Notes under the pieces: generated by a model
The model's database searches: none
Told to the model about the DNA's origin: nothing
The model's input: the letters and a program-made list of their open reading frames with translations, nothing else
Part shown: positions 46,492-58,374 of the stretch, in pieces
Position numbering within the stretch: position 1 is the stretch's first letter
Layout: every line of letters begins with the position of its first letter
Made by a program: the position numbers and the translations under genes
From: Anthostomella pinea
Taxonomy: Eukaryota > Ascomycota > Sordariomycetes > Xylariales > Xylariaceae
DNA: 64,000 bases
Assembly: GCA_963556695.1 (NCBI GenBank)
Contig: CAUWAG010000003.1
Location: forward strand, 2,852,001 to 2,916,000
Reading direction: 5' to 3'

Positions 46492-49400
46492 ATGGCTCCG
46501 AATCCGATACATATCCAAGTCCCTCCGAGCGGTCCGCCTGGGTCTTCTCTACCGAGTCCATCACCAGCTAGATGGGCTACCACCACTTTGAGAGTGGGTG
46601 GCATGACGTACGATCCCTAGAGCTTTGTCAAGAAATACCCGTTCCCGCAGACTGACTCCCGATAGGTGTGGCGCATGCACTTCGGCTGTTGAAGCAGGCT
46701 TCAAGGGCGTCGATGGAGTCGGCAGCGTGTCTGTGAGCTTGGTCATGGAGCGCGCCGTGGTAATGCACGATCCCCAACGGATAACCGCCGAACAAATACA
46801 AGAGACCATCGAAGACCGTGGCTTCGAGGCAGAAGTCATTGCGACAGACCTGCCCTCGCCGCTCCTTACCTCGAAACATCCTACCGCCGAATATGCAGAC
46901 GACGACGAGCCGGGAACGACCGTTACGACCATCGCTGTAGAGGGAATGACATGTGGAGCCTGTACCTCGGCTGTAGAAGGGGGCTTTGCGGATGTGACGG
47001 GAGTCAAACACTTCAGTATATCGTTACTGTCCGAAAGAGCAGTCGTAGCACACGATACAACGTTACTGCCGGCCGAAAAGATCATCGAGATCATCGAAGA
47101 CCGAGGGTTTGGCGCAACTCTTATCGACAGTGAGGTATCAAAGCCCGTCAACAAGGGGAAAACCGGGGGCGACGACACTCCATCTGCCGCGACGACTACT
47201 GTTGCGATTGAAGGCATGACATGCGGCGCCTGCACTTCCGCCGTCGAGGGAGGTTTCACTGGAGTCGATGGTATCCTACGGTTCAACATCAGCTTATTAG
47301 CTGAGAGGGCTGTCATCACGCATGACCCGACCAAGATATCGCCAGAGAAGATCGTCGAGATCATCGATGACAGAGGATTTGATGCCAAGGTTCTGTCGAC
47401 GCTCTACGATACCCTGGATCACTCCGGGACATCATCCACGATCCAGTTCAAGATTTTTGGCGATCCAGATGCGGCGGCTGCCAAGTCCATCGAGGAAGCC
47501 CTGCTTGCCTTACCTGGCGTCAGCACTGCAAGGCTGAGCATGTCCACCTCGAGACTCACAGTCTCCCACCAGCCGGGTGTTACCGGACTACGAACGTTCG
47601 TTGAGGTGGTTGAAGGCCTTGGGTTCAACGCCTTGGTTGCTGACAACGACGATAACAACGCCCAGTTAGAGTCATTGGCGAAAACGAAAGAGATTCAAGA
47701 ATGGCGAAGAGCCTTTCAAGTCTCGGCATCATTTGCAATTCCGGTCTTCCTCATTGGCATGGTCTTTCCCATGGCCCTTCCCTTCCTGGACTTTGGCGGT
47801 GTGGAACTGCTCCAGGGTCTTTTCCTGGGCGATATTATTTGCTTATGTTTGACGATACCCATACAATTCGGCATAGGAAAGCGCTTCTACAAATCAGCCT
47901 ACAAGTCCGTGAAGCACGGTTCCCCTACCATGGATGTGCTTGTTGTTTTGGGCACATCCGCTGCCTTCTTTTTCAGCGTCTTTGCTATGCTTGTCTCCTT
48001 CTTGTTCCCACCACACACCCGGCCGAGTACCATATTCGACACGAGCACAATGCTCATCACCTTCATTACTCTTGGTCGGTTCTTGGAGAACCATGCCAAG
48101 GGTCAGACCTCGAAAGCCCTCTCACGCCTCATGTCACTGGCACCATCCATGGCCACCATCTACGCCGACCCTATCGCGGCCGAAAAAGCTGCGGAAGGCT
48201 GGGATGCAATCGCTGTTTCTGGCGAGCCAAAGACGCCTGGGCGCGATGGCAATGCCGCTGAAGAGAAAGTGATTCCTACTGAGCTCATCTGCGTTGGTGA
48301 TATTGTCGTCATGCGTCCCGGTGACAAGATCCCAGCCGACGGAGCAATCGTTCGTGGCGAGACGTACGTGGATGAGAGTATGGTGACTGGCGAGGCTATC
48401 CCAGTGCAAAAGAAGAAGGGAAGCAACGTCATTGGCGGGACGGTCAACGGGCACGGTCGATTCGACTTTCGAGTGACGAGGGCTGGTCGGGACACTCAGC
48501 TCAGCCAGATTGTCAAGCTCGTTCAAGACGCACAAACTACCAGAGCTCCTATCCAACGGCTAGCCGATATCCTTGCCGGCTATTTCGTTCCGACCATTCT
48601 CATCCTCGGCTTCCTCACATTCATCGTCTGGATGGTCCTCAGCCATGCGCTGACGAACCCTCCCAAGATTTTCCTCCAGGCGGAAAGCGGTGGCAAGCTC
48701 ATGGTCTGTGTCGAACTTTGCATATCGGTCATTGTCTTTGCTTGTCCTTGCGCTTTAGGGTTGGCAACCCCAACTGCCGTGATGGTCGGCACAGGCATTG
48801 GCGCCGAGAACGGTATCCTGGTCAAAGGAGGTGCAGCCCTGGAGAATGCCACCAAGATCACTCAGGTGGTCCTTGACAAGACTGGTACCATCACCTATGG
48901 CAAGATGAATGTTGCGACCGCGAAACTACCATCCGTGTGGCAGGACAATGATTGGCGTCGACGTCTCTGGTGGACTATCGTGGGGCTTGCTGAGATGGGT
49001 AGCGAACATCCCGTTGGCAAAGCTATTCTAAGAGCTGCACGCACCGAGCTTGGCCTGGACATTGATGGGACAATTGAAGGCAGCGTGGGCGATTTTACAG
49101 CCGCTGTGGGCAGGGGTATCAAGGCGATGGTGGAACCTGCGACCAGCGCCGAACGCACTCGTTATAACGTCCTGGTTGGTAGTGTTCGCTTCCTCCGTGA
49201 AAGTGATGTCGAGGTACCAGAGAATGCCGTGGAAGCTTCGGAAGAGATCAACTCGAAAGCCAACAGGTCGAAATCATCAACTTCGGCAGGTACAACAAAT
49301 GTCTTCATCGCCATCGACGGAAAATATGCCGGCCATATCTGCCTTGCCGACACGATTAAGGAAGGAGCTGCTGCTGCGATCACGGTTCTTCATCGCATGG

Positions 49401-50083
49401 GCATCAAGACGGCAATCGTGACTGGTGACCAGCGATCCACTGCCTTGGCTGTTGCATCCCAGGTCGGCATATCCCCTGATAGCGTGTTTGCCGGTGTATC
49501 TCCAGATCAGAAGCAGGCTATCATCCTACAGATCCAGGAACAAGGAGAGTGTGTTGCCATGGTTGGTGATGGCATCAATGATTCGCCTGCATTGGCTACC
49601 GCTGATGTCGGTATCGCCATGTCGAGCGGCACTGACGTCGCCATGGAGGCGGCTGATGTGGTCTTGATGCGCCCTCACGACTTGATGGACGTGCCTGTGG
49701 CTCTCCATCTCGCACGGACAATCTTCATGCGGATTAAGCTCAATCTCGCATGGGCTTGCCTGTACAACATTGTCGGACTCCCTTTCGCTATGGGCGTGTT
49801 CCTTCCTCTGGGCTGGCATCTACATCCCATGGCTGCCGCTGCCGCTATGGCTTGCAGTAGTGTAAGCGTTGTGGTCAGTTCTCTACTCCTGAAGTTTTGG
49901 AAGCGGCCGCAATGGATGGACGAGGCTTTGCTGGCAGACAAGGGGGGAATTAAGAGGCGTGGCCGCGGCTGGGGCTTCGATCGGGTCGTTACTCGAGTAC
50001 AGGACCTCGCAGGCTCTGTACTCGGCAGGAGGTCAAGAAAGGACGAAGGATACGTCCAGTTGGATACACTTGATCGCCCCTAA
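46492..50083 (+). CDS. Copper-transporting P1B-type ATPase (CCC2/ATP7 type), 1177 aa
   Basis: Exons 46492-46607 and 46666-50083; donor GTACGATC, acceptor GATAG. The splice rebuilds the first metal-binding motif GMTCGACT. It pumps Cu(I) into the secretory pathway for loading of multicopper oxidases. N-terminal heavy-metal domains: three with intact GMTCGACTSAVE (first CxxC at Cys40-Cys43) and a fourth, degenerate one without CxxC (IQFKIFGDPDAAAAK to LSMSTSRLTVSH). The membrane part includes the transport motif CPC in VFACPCALGLATP. Catalytic motifs: TGE (MVTGEAIPV), phosphorylated Asp of DKTGT near residue 777, SEHPVGKAI, and the hinge MVGDGINDSPALATADVGIAM. Length and domain count match filamentous-fungal Ccc2 proteins. 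No lesion. Confidence 0.96.
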
Positions 50084-52524
50084 ACATAGGGCGCCATTGA
50101 ACACTGTGCATATTAGGAGGCAAGGCGTTAATATAATGTTCTCGCGGTACATAACGCTGGATTGGGGTTGGTCACATTTCCTTGGCTTCGAATCCTCTCT
50201 GTATATATGTCCTTCGGTGTGAATAGCGGCGAATTGAGATACCCCTTATTTCATTCATCGAGTCAGATGTCTGGTCTCTTGATTTGCGTTTGTGACTGGC
50301 GGCAGGATATCGCCGGTGTTGTCCTTACGTAATATAACGACTGGTTAATTTGGGTCGCTTGGACGATCCATGAGCACGTAGGAAGAGGAATGATACAGTC
50401 ACCTCATAGGTATTCGTTCGCGGACCTCGGTTTGTTCCCCTGAGCGGAGTAATGAGTCGTGGAATAAATATACTAATATCAGTATATGGATCTATCAAAC
50501 CCCTATACTCATTGCTTCTTAATCCGGAAAGCTTATGACACGATTAAAATTAGGTTGGCCGTTGGTTAGAAATGTGGTGGGTGTACGGAGGAGACTTTCA
50601 GGGGCTCAGTATAACTACACCCATGTCCTACCATGCAGCCAAGACAGAGCGCACCACATCTACCCTACCCCACCCCTTTCGGCCTTGGATGGCCCCCAAC
50701 TCACTATTCACAAGTCACAGCCATATCGACATACACCTCCACTTCCACGTGTGCTTATTCTTCCATACCTCCATCCTCTTCGACACTGGGGCTGAATGTA
50801 AGGTAGAAGCTCTACTGCACGTTTACCTTGCTCGCAAGCACCATGGGCGCTTTCTCGCGGACCTGATTTTCCGCGGTGTGATGGATGGCCGTATTTAGCC
50901 CAGTGGCGAATGCGAAATGCCTTGGTTGTTTTGTGTGTGGCCTGTGTGGCGTGTGTTTTCTGTTGTCCTTGAGAGGGCTGTGGGCATGGCAGTGTTGGAT
51001 TCGAGGCCGTTGGCTTGATTGAGGGTGAGGGTGAGGGTCTGAGATGGGGATTAACGACCCTCGGGGATAAGTGTGAGATTTGAGAAAGGGGCGATCATGT
51101 GGAGGGAGGCGCACGCCGACATTGTTACATGATGGTGTTATCATTGGGAATGGGGAAGTCAAGGCAAGTCGAGTCGAGATGGTTCTGATTATTCACGTTT
51201 CTTCTTGTGCTTGATGGCCTTGAGGTTGAAGGAGAAAACTGATAATGTTCAGCCATGAGCCATGTAAGAAGCCACATCGCTGCGCTGAAGGTTGCGGCAG
51301 AGCCTGGATTTACGAAAACTTTTGATATCATCTATCAATCTGCTGGGTTGGGAACCATGACGCCTTCTTGTGGTTCTGATGTTCAGCGAGGGTGGTGGTA
51401 TGCGCCTTGTAAAGGCAGTAAATCATTCAACGAATTCGTGATTTTGGTCATATGACAATTTTTCTCATGGGCCACTACGGGGTCTTGTTCCTATATACAT
51501 TAGATATGTATGCGCATAATCTAGTCCCTCGAGGGGGCAGGACAGATGCACCAACCTTCCTCATATATCTACGTAGTCGCTTCGACTTGTAACGATGCAC
51601 TAAAACCACCACACTGTCAGGTTGGCTATATTGAGAGCAAGTCACCCCCCCAACACCAGGGCATACAATTTCGAGAAAACCCCACGCTTGGAGGGACTCG
51701 CGCGGGACGGTGAGCTCTGCAGAAGGCCAGATTCAAATGCGAATACGAGCCCGGTAAACCACGATGAGCACGGCACTTCCTTTATTACACATCAGTTTCC
51801 CACATAAGGAAGGGGCGAATGACATCTAGGTGAGTTGAATTTCTACGACATACTATTCGACGACGACGGAAAACTTTGCGCCAGCTGCTTATCAGCACAT
51901 CATCATCTCACTTCAATGCATTCAACGGCAATATCACTTCACTGCAGATTGTTCCCACTCAGCTCCTGGAGCGGCATTTGAGTAGTAATCGTCTGCCATT
52001 TTCTGTCTATGTTTACCCTGCGCCGACTCGCATACTTCCAAGCTGGACCTTGATACCCCGAGGCACTGTGTGAAGCACTAGCGGAAACGGATCAACTCCA
52101 GGTCTGCATCCTGTGTCCAGCGCTCCCATGGCCGATCTTTGGCCATCCCCTAAAGCTAGTGGCCCAACGTTTGCGAAGTACGGGAGTGCGCGCTAGAGGT
52201 GCAACCGCACAGGAGCGGATGGGTATGCCATATCCCAGCCTTCTTCCAGTACAAAGCCACAGGACAACGCTCTCCGTACGCCACTCCACTTTCCCACCGG
52301 TAGGTTTCGAACGCAGACATCGCAAGACCGTCGTCGAATATAGCCGAGCTGCTTCACGATAGACGTGCGGCCGCTGGTGGAGCATTGTCAATGCCACGTC
52401 GGTGGTGTTAAGTTACTGCTTTGCCGGCTTGAGGCCCGCCGGGGTGTCGTCCGCGAACAGGCCACGGTCTGAGGATGTGGTGCTGGCCAGCCGCAGTTTG
52501 TTGCTCGCAGGAGATTCGTGAGTT
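50084..52524. other. 2.4-kb intergenic region, no gene supported
   Basis: Several short frames of 60-115 codons occur on both strands without motifs or splice support. One minus-strand frame at 52092-52397 is Arg-rich and begins with a non-ATG codon. A GGGTGAGGGTGAGGGT tract lies near 51022. No RNA gene is recognised. Confidence 0.45.
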
Positions 52525-52920
52525 TTAAGGAAGCTGCCAGGTGCGCCGCCGCTGGCAGACCAGTCGTAGAAGCTCAAGCAGGTTTTCGTAAGGCGGAGGA
52601 GTGTTGTTCATAGACGGTGCCAGATTCCTCATCGGCCACGTCGCGTGTTCCGCAAATCCCCGTAACTCCTCCCCAAGCAAGCTGCCATTTCCGCCGTGGG
52701 GGGGAAACACACTTCCGGGGGATAGGTACTCAAGGCACCCAACTACCAAACCATTCACGATGACCACGGCGAAGAGGAAACAGGACCCTGGTATCCAGCC
52801 GTAATAGAAGAACATCAGGGGTCCCCCGATGAACCAAATCGGGGCTATGACTGCCATTAGGTAGGAATAGAAGCGCTCGGGCCGCGGGGACTCGAGCTTT
52901 GCTGCTCGATGGGGATTCAT
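52525..52920 (-). CDS. Small membrane protein, 131 aa, function unknown
   Basis: The ATG at 52920 opens a frame with a basic N-terminus (MNPHRAAKLESPRPERFY) and two adjacent hydrophobic spans at ~20-42 (LMAVIAPIWFIGGPLMFFYY) and ~45-63 (GSCFLFAVVIVNGLVVGCL), then a polar C-terminal half ending QRRRTWQLP. Family not recognised. A related but broken segment lies about 230 bp upstream (53118-53197). It may be a fragment of a larger transporter, since the spans resemble part of a multi-pass protein. Confidence 0.4.
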   Translation of the reverse strand: MNPHRAAKLESPRPERFYSYLMAVIAPIWFIGGPLMFFYYGWIPGSCFLFAVVIVNGLVVGCLEYLSPGSVFPPHGGNGSLLGEELRGFAEHATWPMRNLAPSMNNTPPPYENLLELLRLVCQRRRTWQLP

Positions 52921-53197
52921 CTCGAGGGAAGCGGGCGGGTGTGCGGATGTTGACAGTTTTTGAACGGCGCTCGATGGACAATCCTACTCAGCGAAGCAGT
53001 GTCGTCACCCTGGGGAAGGCAACAAGCAGGAACCAACCAACCAATCCACGTAGGCACTCACCACGATTCAGTGAATAGTGGTTAGGGCGTAGAACATCCA
53101 CCATAGGCATTTGAGGTGGAACCTTGCTGCTTGACGGGGAAACATCTGGCGGCGGAAATGGGTGTACGGATGTCGGTAGTTTTTTACCCGGGGGCAA
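52890..53197. repeat. Local diverged duplication
   Basis: Segments 52890-52967 and 53118-53197 share in order GCTGCT(C/T)GA(T/C)GGGGA, CATCT, a Gly-coding GC-rich stretch, GGGTGT(G/A)CGGATGT and AGTTTTT. The copies have diverged considerably. Only the first is attached to a longer open frame. Confidence 0.5.
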
Positions 53198-53606
53198 GGG
53201 AACAAGCATCTTCTTCTATCGGTATATAAGGAAGCCTTGGGGCTTCCGCGAGCGGACCTCGGGTGTGTCGAGGGATAAGGTTTACCACATGCGCATGAGG
53301 CAGTCAATCACATGTGTGTCTCAACAAGGTACGACTAGGTTTTGGTGGCGCCGGTCGAGTCAGGGGCACATGTTCCTACATGAAAAGGATTATGTACTTT
53401 CTCAATCTACCTCGCTGGGAACATCAGTCACTCGTGTTCCAATGCGTCTGGCTTCCTAGTGCTGTCCTGATCACACTCCTTCGACTGAACATCACCCACC
53501 CTACAGCATCCAACAGTCATCCACATGCTAATATGCCCCCATCCCTATTACTGAATCGTGTCGGTCATGGTTCACGTACGGACTTGCTCCAGGCTCCACG
53601 GGTACA

Positions 53607-53991
53607 ATGAACACTCAGAGGCCTTCTGTATACCACCCAATCAAGGCAGTCAACGGAGTATCGCAGGATGAATACGAGAACCTGGAATACGCTTTATGGG
53701 ACAGGTAAGCACTAAAGCCAACCGGATTGGTAAATCTTGTTTATGCCACGATGCTTATTTCGTGAATATATGTCACGATACCACGAAGAGTTCAGACAGA
53801 TACGGACGTGGATGTGGTGGGAAGTAACGCAGAAGAGGGCCGCATGCTGGCAGCTAGGTATGTACATCATAGCCAACGGGAAACCCCAACGGACATATAG
53901 CAGCTCTCATTCCCACCTCGGACGGTTCGAGGAAACAAAGGAACGTAACCGAACTCGACGTAAGCATCTTAAAAACTATGGACAAGACTAA
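53607..53991 (+). CDS. Possible small gene, structure unresolved
   Basis: An ATG at 53607 reads MNTQRPSVYHPIKAVNGVSQ and on to EYENLEYALWDR, followed exactly by a donor-like GTAAGCAC at 53706. Downstream an open frame to 53991 contains YHEEFRQIRTWMWWEVTQKR. I could not find an acceptor that joins the two in frame, so this may be a relic. No function is proposed. Confidence 0.25.
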
Positions 53992-54065
53992 TCATACATA
54001 CATACAAACATTAATCATCACGGCATCAAAACCAGTAGCAAAACGAAGCAGACGACTGCTATTAC

Positions 54066-56591
54066 CTACTCCTCAGACAGAGGCGGCAGCACCAACTCCT
54101 CCCCATCCCCCCTAACCTCGACCACAGCCTCCTTGCCCCCATAGCGGTACCTGACATGCAGCGCCTTCTCCTCCTCGGGCGCAGGGTCCCAGAAGCCGAG
54201 GATATTACTCTTATGCACGCCCGCCGGGATCCACAGGCGTCCATTGTCTATCAGCGCCGCAGCAGCCACCGTGACGTCGGCAACCTCTTCCCCGCCCCAA
54301 CCGTTGCTAGTGGCGGCATCGCGGGCCTTGACGCCGTACTTGGCGCTCAGGATCACGAGGCCGTTGGCTAGGTACTCTGCCTTCTGTCTGTTATGCACGC
54401 CCGAGTACATGAGGGAGAGAAGCTTGTCCGCCTCTGCGGATCGGTTCTGTACCTCGGGTTGTGTTTCGGTCTGGGCCTTTTGGGGTTCTGGGTGCTGCTG
54501 GCGGCGACGTTGGCGGCGATACCGCTGCCATGTCTCCCATGCCGCGAAGCTGGCGAACGGGGCTAGTGTAGTCCAGAAGAGGATGCCTATGTTGAAGTTT
54601 GACCGAGAGCACATGAGGAAGGGCAGGTTGATCCGCTGACCTAGCCTTGACCAGTACACTGACAAGTGCAGCGAGTAGGTGCTGATGCCTATCTCGAAGC
54701 CGGCTTTGGAGAACCGCCCTACTCGCTTCAGGCAGCGGAGTGCAAGGTAGCCGGCCCAAAGCGAGTTTGAGGAGATTTCAGCTTCGAAGCGGACTTGTCG
54801 GCCGCCCGAGCGGTTTACCCCTGCAGCAGAGACGTCCGCACTCTTGCCCAAAGCTTGTCGATACAGCAACGCATGGAAGTCGACATCGTGGGCATATTTG
54901 AGGGAGGCGGATTGGTAGCTCGGCTCTGCTGTCGCGGATACTGTCCAGGACCCCTTTTCGTCGCTGTCGAATCCTATGTCGAGGCCGCGAAGACCGCGAT
55001 CGGGAGGGCGATCCGACGTAAGAGTCTCGTGCGGCTCGAATGATGTCCCTAGCCTGTATGCTACTTCTATTCTCGGGTGTGTGTTCAGCGGCAGGCCGAG
55101 GCTGGGTACTTTCCGATCAATCCTGGAAAGGTCGGAAAAGAAGCGACACGTTTCTCCAGTTGCTTGCGTCACCCAATGACCGCTGTCGACTCCAAAGAGC
55201 AACATGCCTCCCGCAGTCGGACGCTGCAGGTATGACCATATCCTGGGGCGGTGCTTGCTCCATGGGGATGATTTGGCTCCGATCTGCACCAAGCTCTCAT
55301 GCTTGTCATAGGGTATGGTGAAGCGCTTTGACAACTTTACAGAAACCCCTGGATCGGGCAGGACATCCGTCCCAATCTCAATGGTGGCACCATCTTGGTC
55401 TGGAGAGCTTCCCTTGATTGCTGACTCTTCCAATAGACCAGGAGACCTCAGATTCAGGCGCGGCAGGTCATGTCGTAGAATGACCGAGACCAGGGGCTGT
55501 ATACGTCCATCACTCAATTGAATGGATCGGTCCCTCGTCAACGCACTAGGGAAGCTTGGCTGGTAATGGTCAAGCAGCACTGCAAAGGGCAACGACGCGA
55601 AGTCTTGGAGAAATCCGTAGACTGATGACCTGACGGTCAAGACGGTGCCAGGTGACGCACAAGAGTCAGAATTGCCATTGAAGCCAATATCGTTGGGACC
55701 CGTTCGAGGGATGGGAAAAGTGGTGGGTAAAGAGGCTTGAATGGTCCGAATAGCATCGCGTATTTGATTATTGAACTTCGGTAGGTTGACTGATAACGAG
55801 TGGCTCATCTCAAAATCCAGTGGTTGCAGCCCAGAGCTTCCGCTCTGAAGTCCACGATTCGCGCTTTTGAATACCTGTTGAGCATCGAATCGGGCGCCCA
55901 TTTCCCATACGCTATTAGATTGGCTAGAAACGTCTTGAAAAAGACGTTGCCTCATGAGTTGCGCGTGCCATTGGCGGTACTCGTCATACTGATGGTCGCC
56001 GTCCCTGCCAGCATCAATAGCCGGACCGTCATGGTCCAGATCATACTTCAGCCGCCGACAAGGATCGAGCAGTGTCTCGAAGGCGGTCTGGACAGCTGCG
56101 AAATAACGCTCGGCCGCATGGCGGAGGTTAGCCGGTTGTATGTCGGGATGCAGCAAGGTGAAAAGCCGGAAATACGCTCGACGGATGCTCTCAGCCGAAG
56201 GATCTCGTGATACACACAGGAGATCATAGTAGTCCTCAACTTCGACCGGGTGGATGGCGGCCGAGGCTTCATCGTGACCAACAACGGCCGGGTCGTCCAC
56301 ATCCAGTTCGTCAAGAGGCTGTGATATGAGGGTGCTGCGTTCCAATATTGATGAGGCATCATCATTATCAAAGTCAAATTCGCGGCGCGTGGCTGCAAAC
56401 TGTTCGTTCAGGGAGTACCGCGACGCGGTGGATCTGAGGGATGAGTAATCGTAAGAAGGTCCGTCATAATAGATACCAGATGTCCTTGCCGATGAGTTTC
56501 TCGATCCTCCCGTGCCTCCTTGGGTGCCCAGACCGCGAACTCTCCGGCCCCGGATCGAGCCGGTATTACTCCAAGTGGGATGTTCGGCCAT
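54066..56591 (-). CDS. DNAJC11-like J-domain protein with DUF3395 C-terminus, 841 aa
   Basis: Single exon on the minus strand from ATG 56591. The J domain is at residues ~119-185 (EDYYDLLCVSRDP) with the HPD tripeptide intact at 148-150 (LLHPDIQP), so it should stimulate an Hsp70. The N-terminal ~115 residues are disordered. The long middle contains beta-rich segments. The C-terminal ~130 residues match the DUF3395 pattern of DNAJC11 (YSGVHNRQKAEYLANGLVIL, AKYGVKARDAATSNG, VTVAAAALIDNGRLWIP, KSNILGFWDPAPEEEKALHV). Animal DNAJC11 is associated with the mitochondrial MICOS/MIB assembly. The same location here is inference. One hydrophobic segment (IGILFWTTLAPFASFAAWETW) precedes the C-terminal domain. 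Confidence 0.87.
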   Translation of the reverse strand: MAEHPTWSNTGSIRGRRVRGLGTQGGTGGSRNSSARTSGIYYDGPSYDYSSLRSTASRYSLNEQFAATRREFDFDNDDASSILERSTLISQPLDELDVDDPAVVGHDEASAAIHPVEVEDYYDLLCVSRDPSAESIRRAYFRLFTLLHPDIQPANLRHAAERYFAAVQTAFETLLDPCRRLKYDLDHDGPAIDAGRDGDHQYDEYRQWHAQLMRQRLFQDVSSQSNSVWEMGARFDAQQVFKSANRGLQSGSSGLQPLDFEMSHSLSVNLPKFNNQIRDAIRTIQASLPTTFPIPRTGPNDIGFNGNSDSCASPGTVLTVRSSVYGFLQDFASLPFAVLLDHYQPSFPSALTRDRSIQLSDGRIQPLVSVILRHDLPRLNLRSPGLLEESAIKGSSPDQDGATIEIGTDVLPDPGVSVKLSKRFTIPYDKHESLVQIGAKSSPWSKHRPRIWSYLQRPTAGGMLLFGVDSGHWVTQATGETCRFFSDLSRIDRKVPSLGLPLNTHPRIEVAYRLGTSFEPHETLTSDRPPDRGLRGLDIGFDSDEKGSWTVSATAEPSYQSASLKYAHDVDFHALLYRQALGKSADVSAAGVNRSGGRQVRFEAEISSNSLWAGYLALRCLKRVGRFSKAGFEIGISTYSLHLSVYWSRLGQRINLPFLMCSRSNFNIGILFWTTLAPFASFAAWETWQRYRRQRRRQQHPEPQKAQTETQPEVQNRSAEADKLLSLMYSGVHNRQKAEYLANGLVILSAKYGVKARDAATSNGWGGEEVADVTVAAAALIDNGRLWIPAGVHKSNILGFWDPAPEEEKALHVRYRYGGKEAVVEVRGDGEELVLPPLSEE

Positions 56592-57232
56592 GGGTGACCG
56601 GAATTTGATATGTCGGAGGCGCGGGCTGTCACCTGGTCTGAGATGTACAGCGCCTCGAAGGGTGAGAGGTTATCGAATGGTCAATGAGTATCCCCAGTGG
56701 TGATGCGCGTGTGGTATGAGGCGGTCAGAGGTGATGCAGCTGTGGTCTTGAAGATGTAGAATCAACGAAGGCGTCTCGGACAAGATCCAATGAGGCTCAA
56801 AAGGCCAGCGGACCCGGGCAGCTCGGGACCACCGGGCGGTCTCTCTTTTGCCCCGGTCAATAGGCCCATGGCAACGTTGAACGGTCAACAATAATAACAG
56901 GGATGAAGAGGGGCAAAGGTGGAAGCCAATTGGCTGATATGATGGTCTTGTCTCCGGAGATTGACATTTTCGTAAGTTAATATAACCCTGGAAATTACCG
57001 TATTTCCGGCCGGACCCTTATTAATTTCGGTGGAAAAATCCCGGTCTTCCGGGATACTTTAAGAAACCCCACTAAAAACATAATTTAGTATGGTTAAAAA
57101 AAGAAACATAATATCCACGATATCTACGTTAATATCAACTTACGATAACCTTATCGTTAAGTTAGTTGCTAAGCCTGTAGGGTTACCCGTAGATTGAATT
57201 AACGTAAATATCCACGTCAATACTAATCCACT
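56592..57232. other. Promoter of the J-protein gene, then AT-rich DNA next to the LTR
   Basis: From about 56970 to 57232 the sequence turns AT-rich with many TTAA, ATAT and TACG steps, consistent with RIP-type mutation of a repeat. It ends at the LTR-like copy. No gene is recognised. Confidence 0.5.
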
Positions 57233-57727
57233 TGTTACAAATCAACAAATACCACAGGCCCGTTGGCAGGCCTGAAAGGAAAAGCATGACCTACGAGGGA
57301 ACCCAATCAGAACGGGGGCACAACACGAAACAGCGCAGGGCATCCAGGCACGTGATCCAGTGATCCAGGGAGCCATGATCACGTGACTAGAGTTGCTCAC
57401 GTCTGCTCACGCGAGCAACGGTGAGCACGCCTCATCAGTGAGCACGCCTCATCAGTGAAGGAGAGATTAGATATATAAGGATGGACATTTCTTAGCTACA
57501 GATAGACAGTCTCTATCTCAGTGATCAATCTAAGCATCTTAGCCAACCCTAAGATAAGAGAAATCTCCTGACGACTCGACTGTTCCGTGATCCCCTGGAT
57601 CAGACCAAGCCCCAGCATCTGAGTGTCTTCTAGTTGACAGAAGCCTCTATCGTCCTTTGTGTTGACTTACCTCAGAACATAAACCCTATAGAACCATTTA
57701 GCCTCATAGGTTAGACGGCTCGTCACA
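57233..57727 (-). mobile_element. LTR-like element, copy 2 (solo LTR candidate)
   Basis: Read on the minus strand it starts TGTGACGAGCCGTC at 57727 and ends TTTGTAACA at 57233, matching copy 1 at 1111-1619. Flanking pentamers on the plus strand are CCACT (57228-57232) and CCACC (57728-57732), a 4-of-5 match that could be a decayed target-site duplication. It contains TATATAAGGATGG and two direct copies of GTGAGCACGCCTCATCA. No internal retroelement genes are attached. Confidence 0.6.
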
Positions 57728-57959
57728 CCACCGTGGATATCCGTTGAGTTGTTCGGGACCTTGTATAAATATATCTGGTACATGTCGAGCCCATTGTATT
57801 CTAGACTTGTTCGCTCATTGGGCTGGCCTTGAGTACGTGCCCAGGAACCAGCCATACTCATAATGTAACCTCCACTAGGGTGAGTCTCGACCGCCGCGCG
57901 ATCGTGACCGATCAATCACTATCCTCCCGTCCTCTCTTCCTCTTCCTCAAGATCCATCC

Positions 57960-58374
57960 TCACTTCCCACCACTCCCGCTCGGCTTCGAGAATGCCGACG
58001 CCGGCATCGAGTGGCCCGTCGCGCTGATGGCGTTGTTGTCGGTCTCGCCGCCCTCAAGCGGGTTGTCGGCCGCCCCGGCGAGCGATTTGGCGCCGAGCCC
58101 GCCCGCGGCGCTGGCGTTCTTCTGGTGCGGGTCTGGGACTGAGGGGACTGTGTTCATCTTGCCTGCGTCGCCGGGGACTGCGAGGGGGGGCGTGTTAGTT
58201 TGGATATTTTGGAGGGAAGGGTTGTTGGGATGGGGGTTTGGTGTTTGGTGTTTGGTGGATAGTGGATAGTGGATAGTGCATGGTTGAGGTGGGAGGAGGC
58301 CGGGACTCACCCTTGGTGCCGTCCTTGGCCATGTCAAAGAGGTCGCCGCCTTGGTGTGCGTCTTGGTTGGACAT
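57960..58374 (-). CDS. Small hydrophilic protein, 93 aa, two exons
   Basis: Exons on the minus strand are 58374-58311 and 58177-57960; donor GTGAGTCC, acceptor CTCGCAG, giving MSNQDAHQGGDLFDMAKDG, then a protein dominated by Gly, Ala, Ser, Asn, Asp and Lys (SAAGGLGAKSLAGAADNP, SAFSKPSGSGGK). It has no Cys or hydrophobic core and looks natively unfolded, like many small stress- or conidiation-associated fungal proteins. That parallel is compositional only. The 133-nt intron contains short repeats GTTTGGT and GGATAGT, each three times. No homologue is named. Confidence 0.6.
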
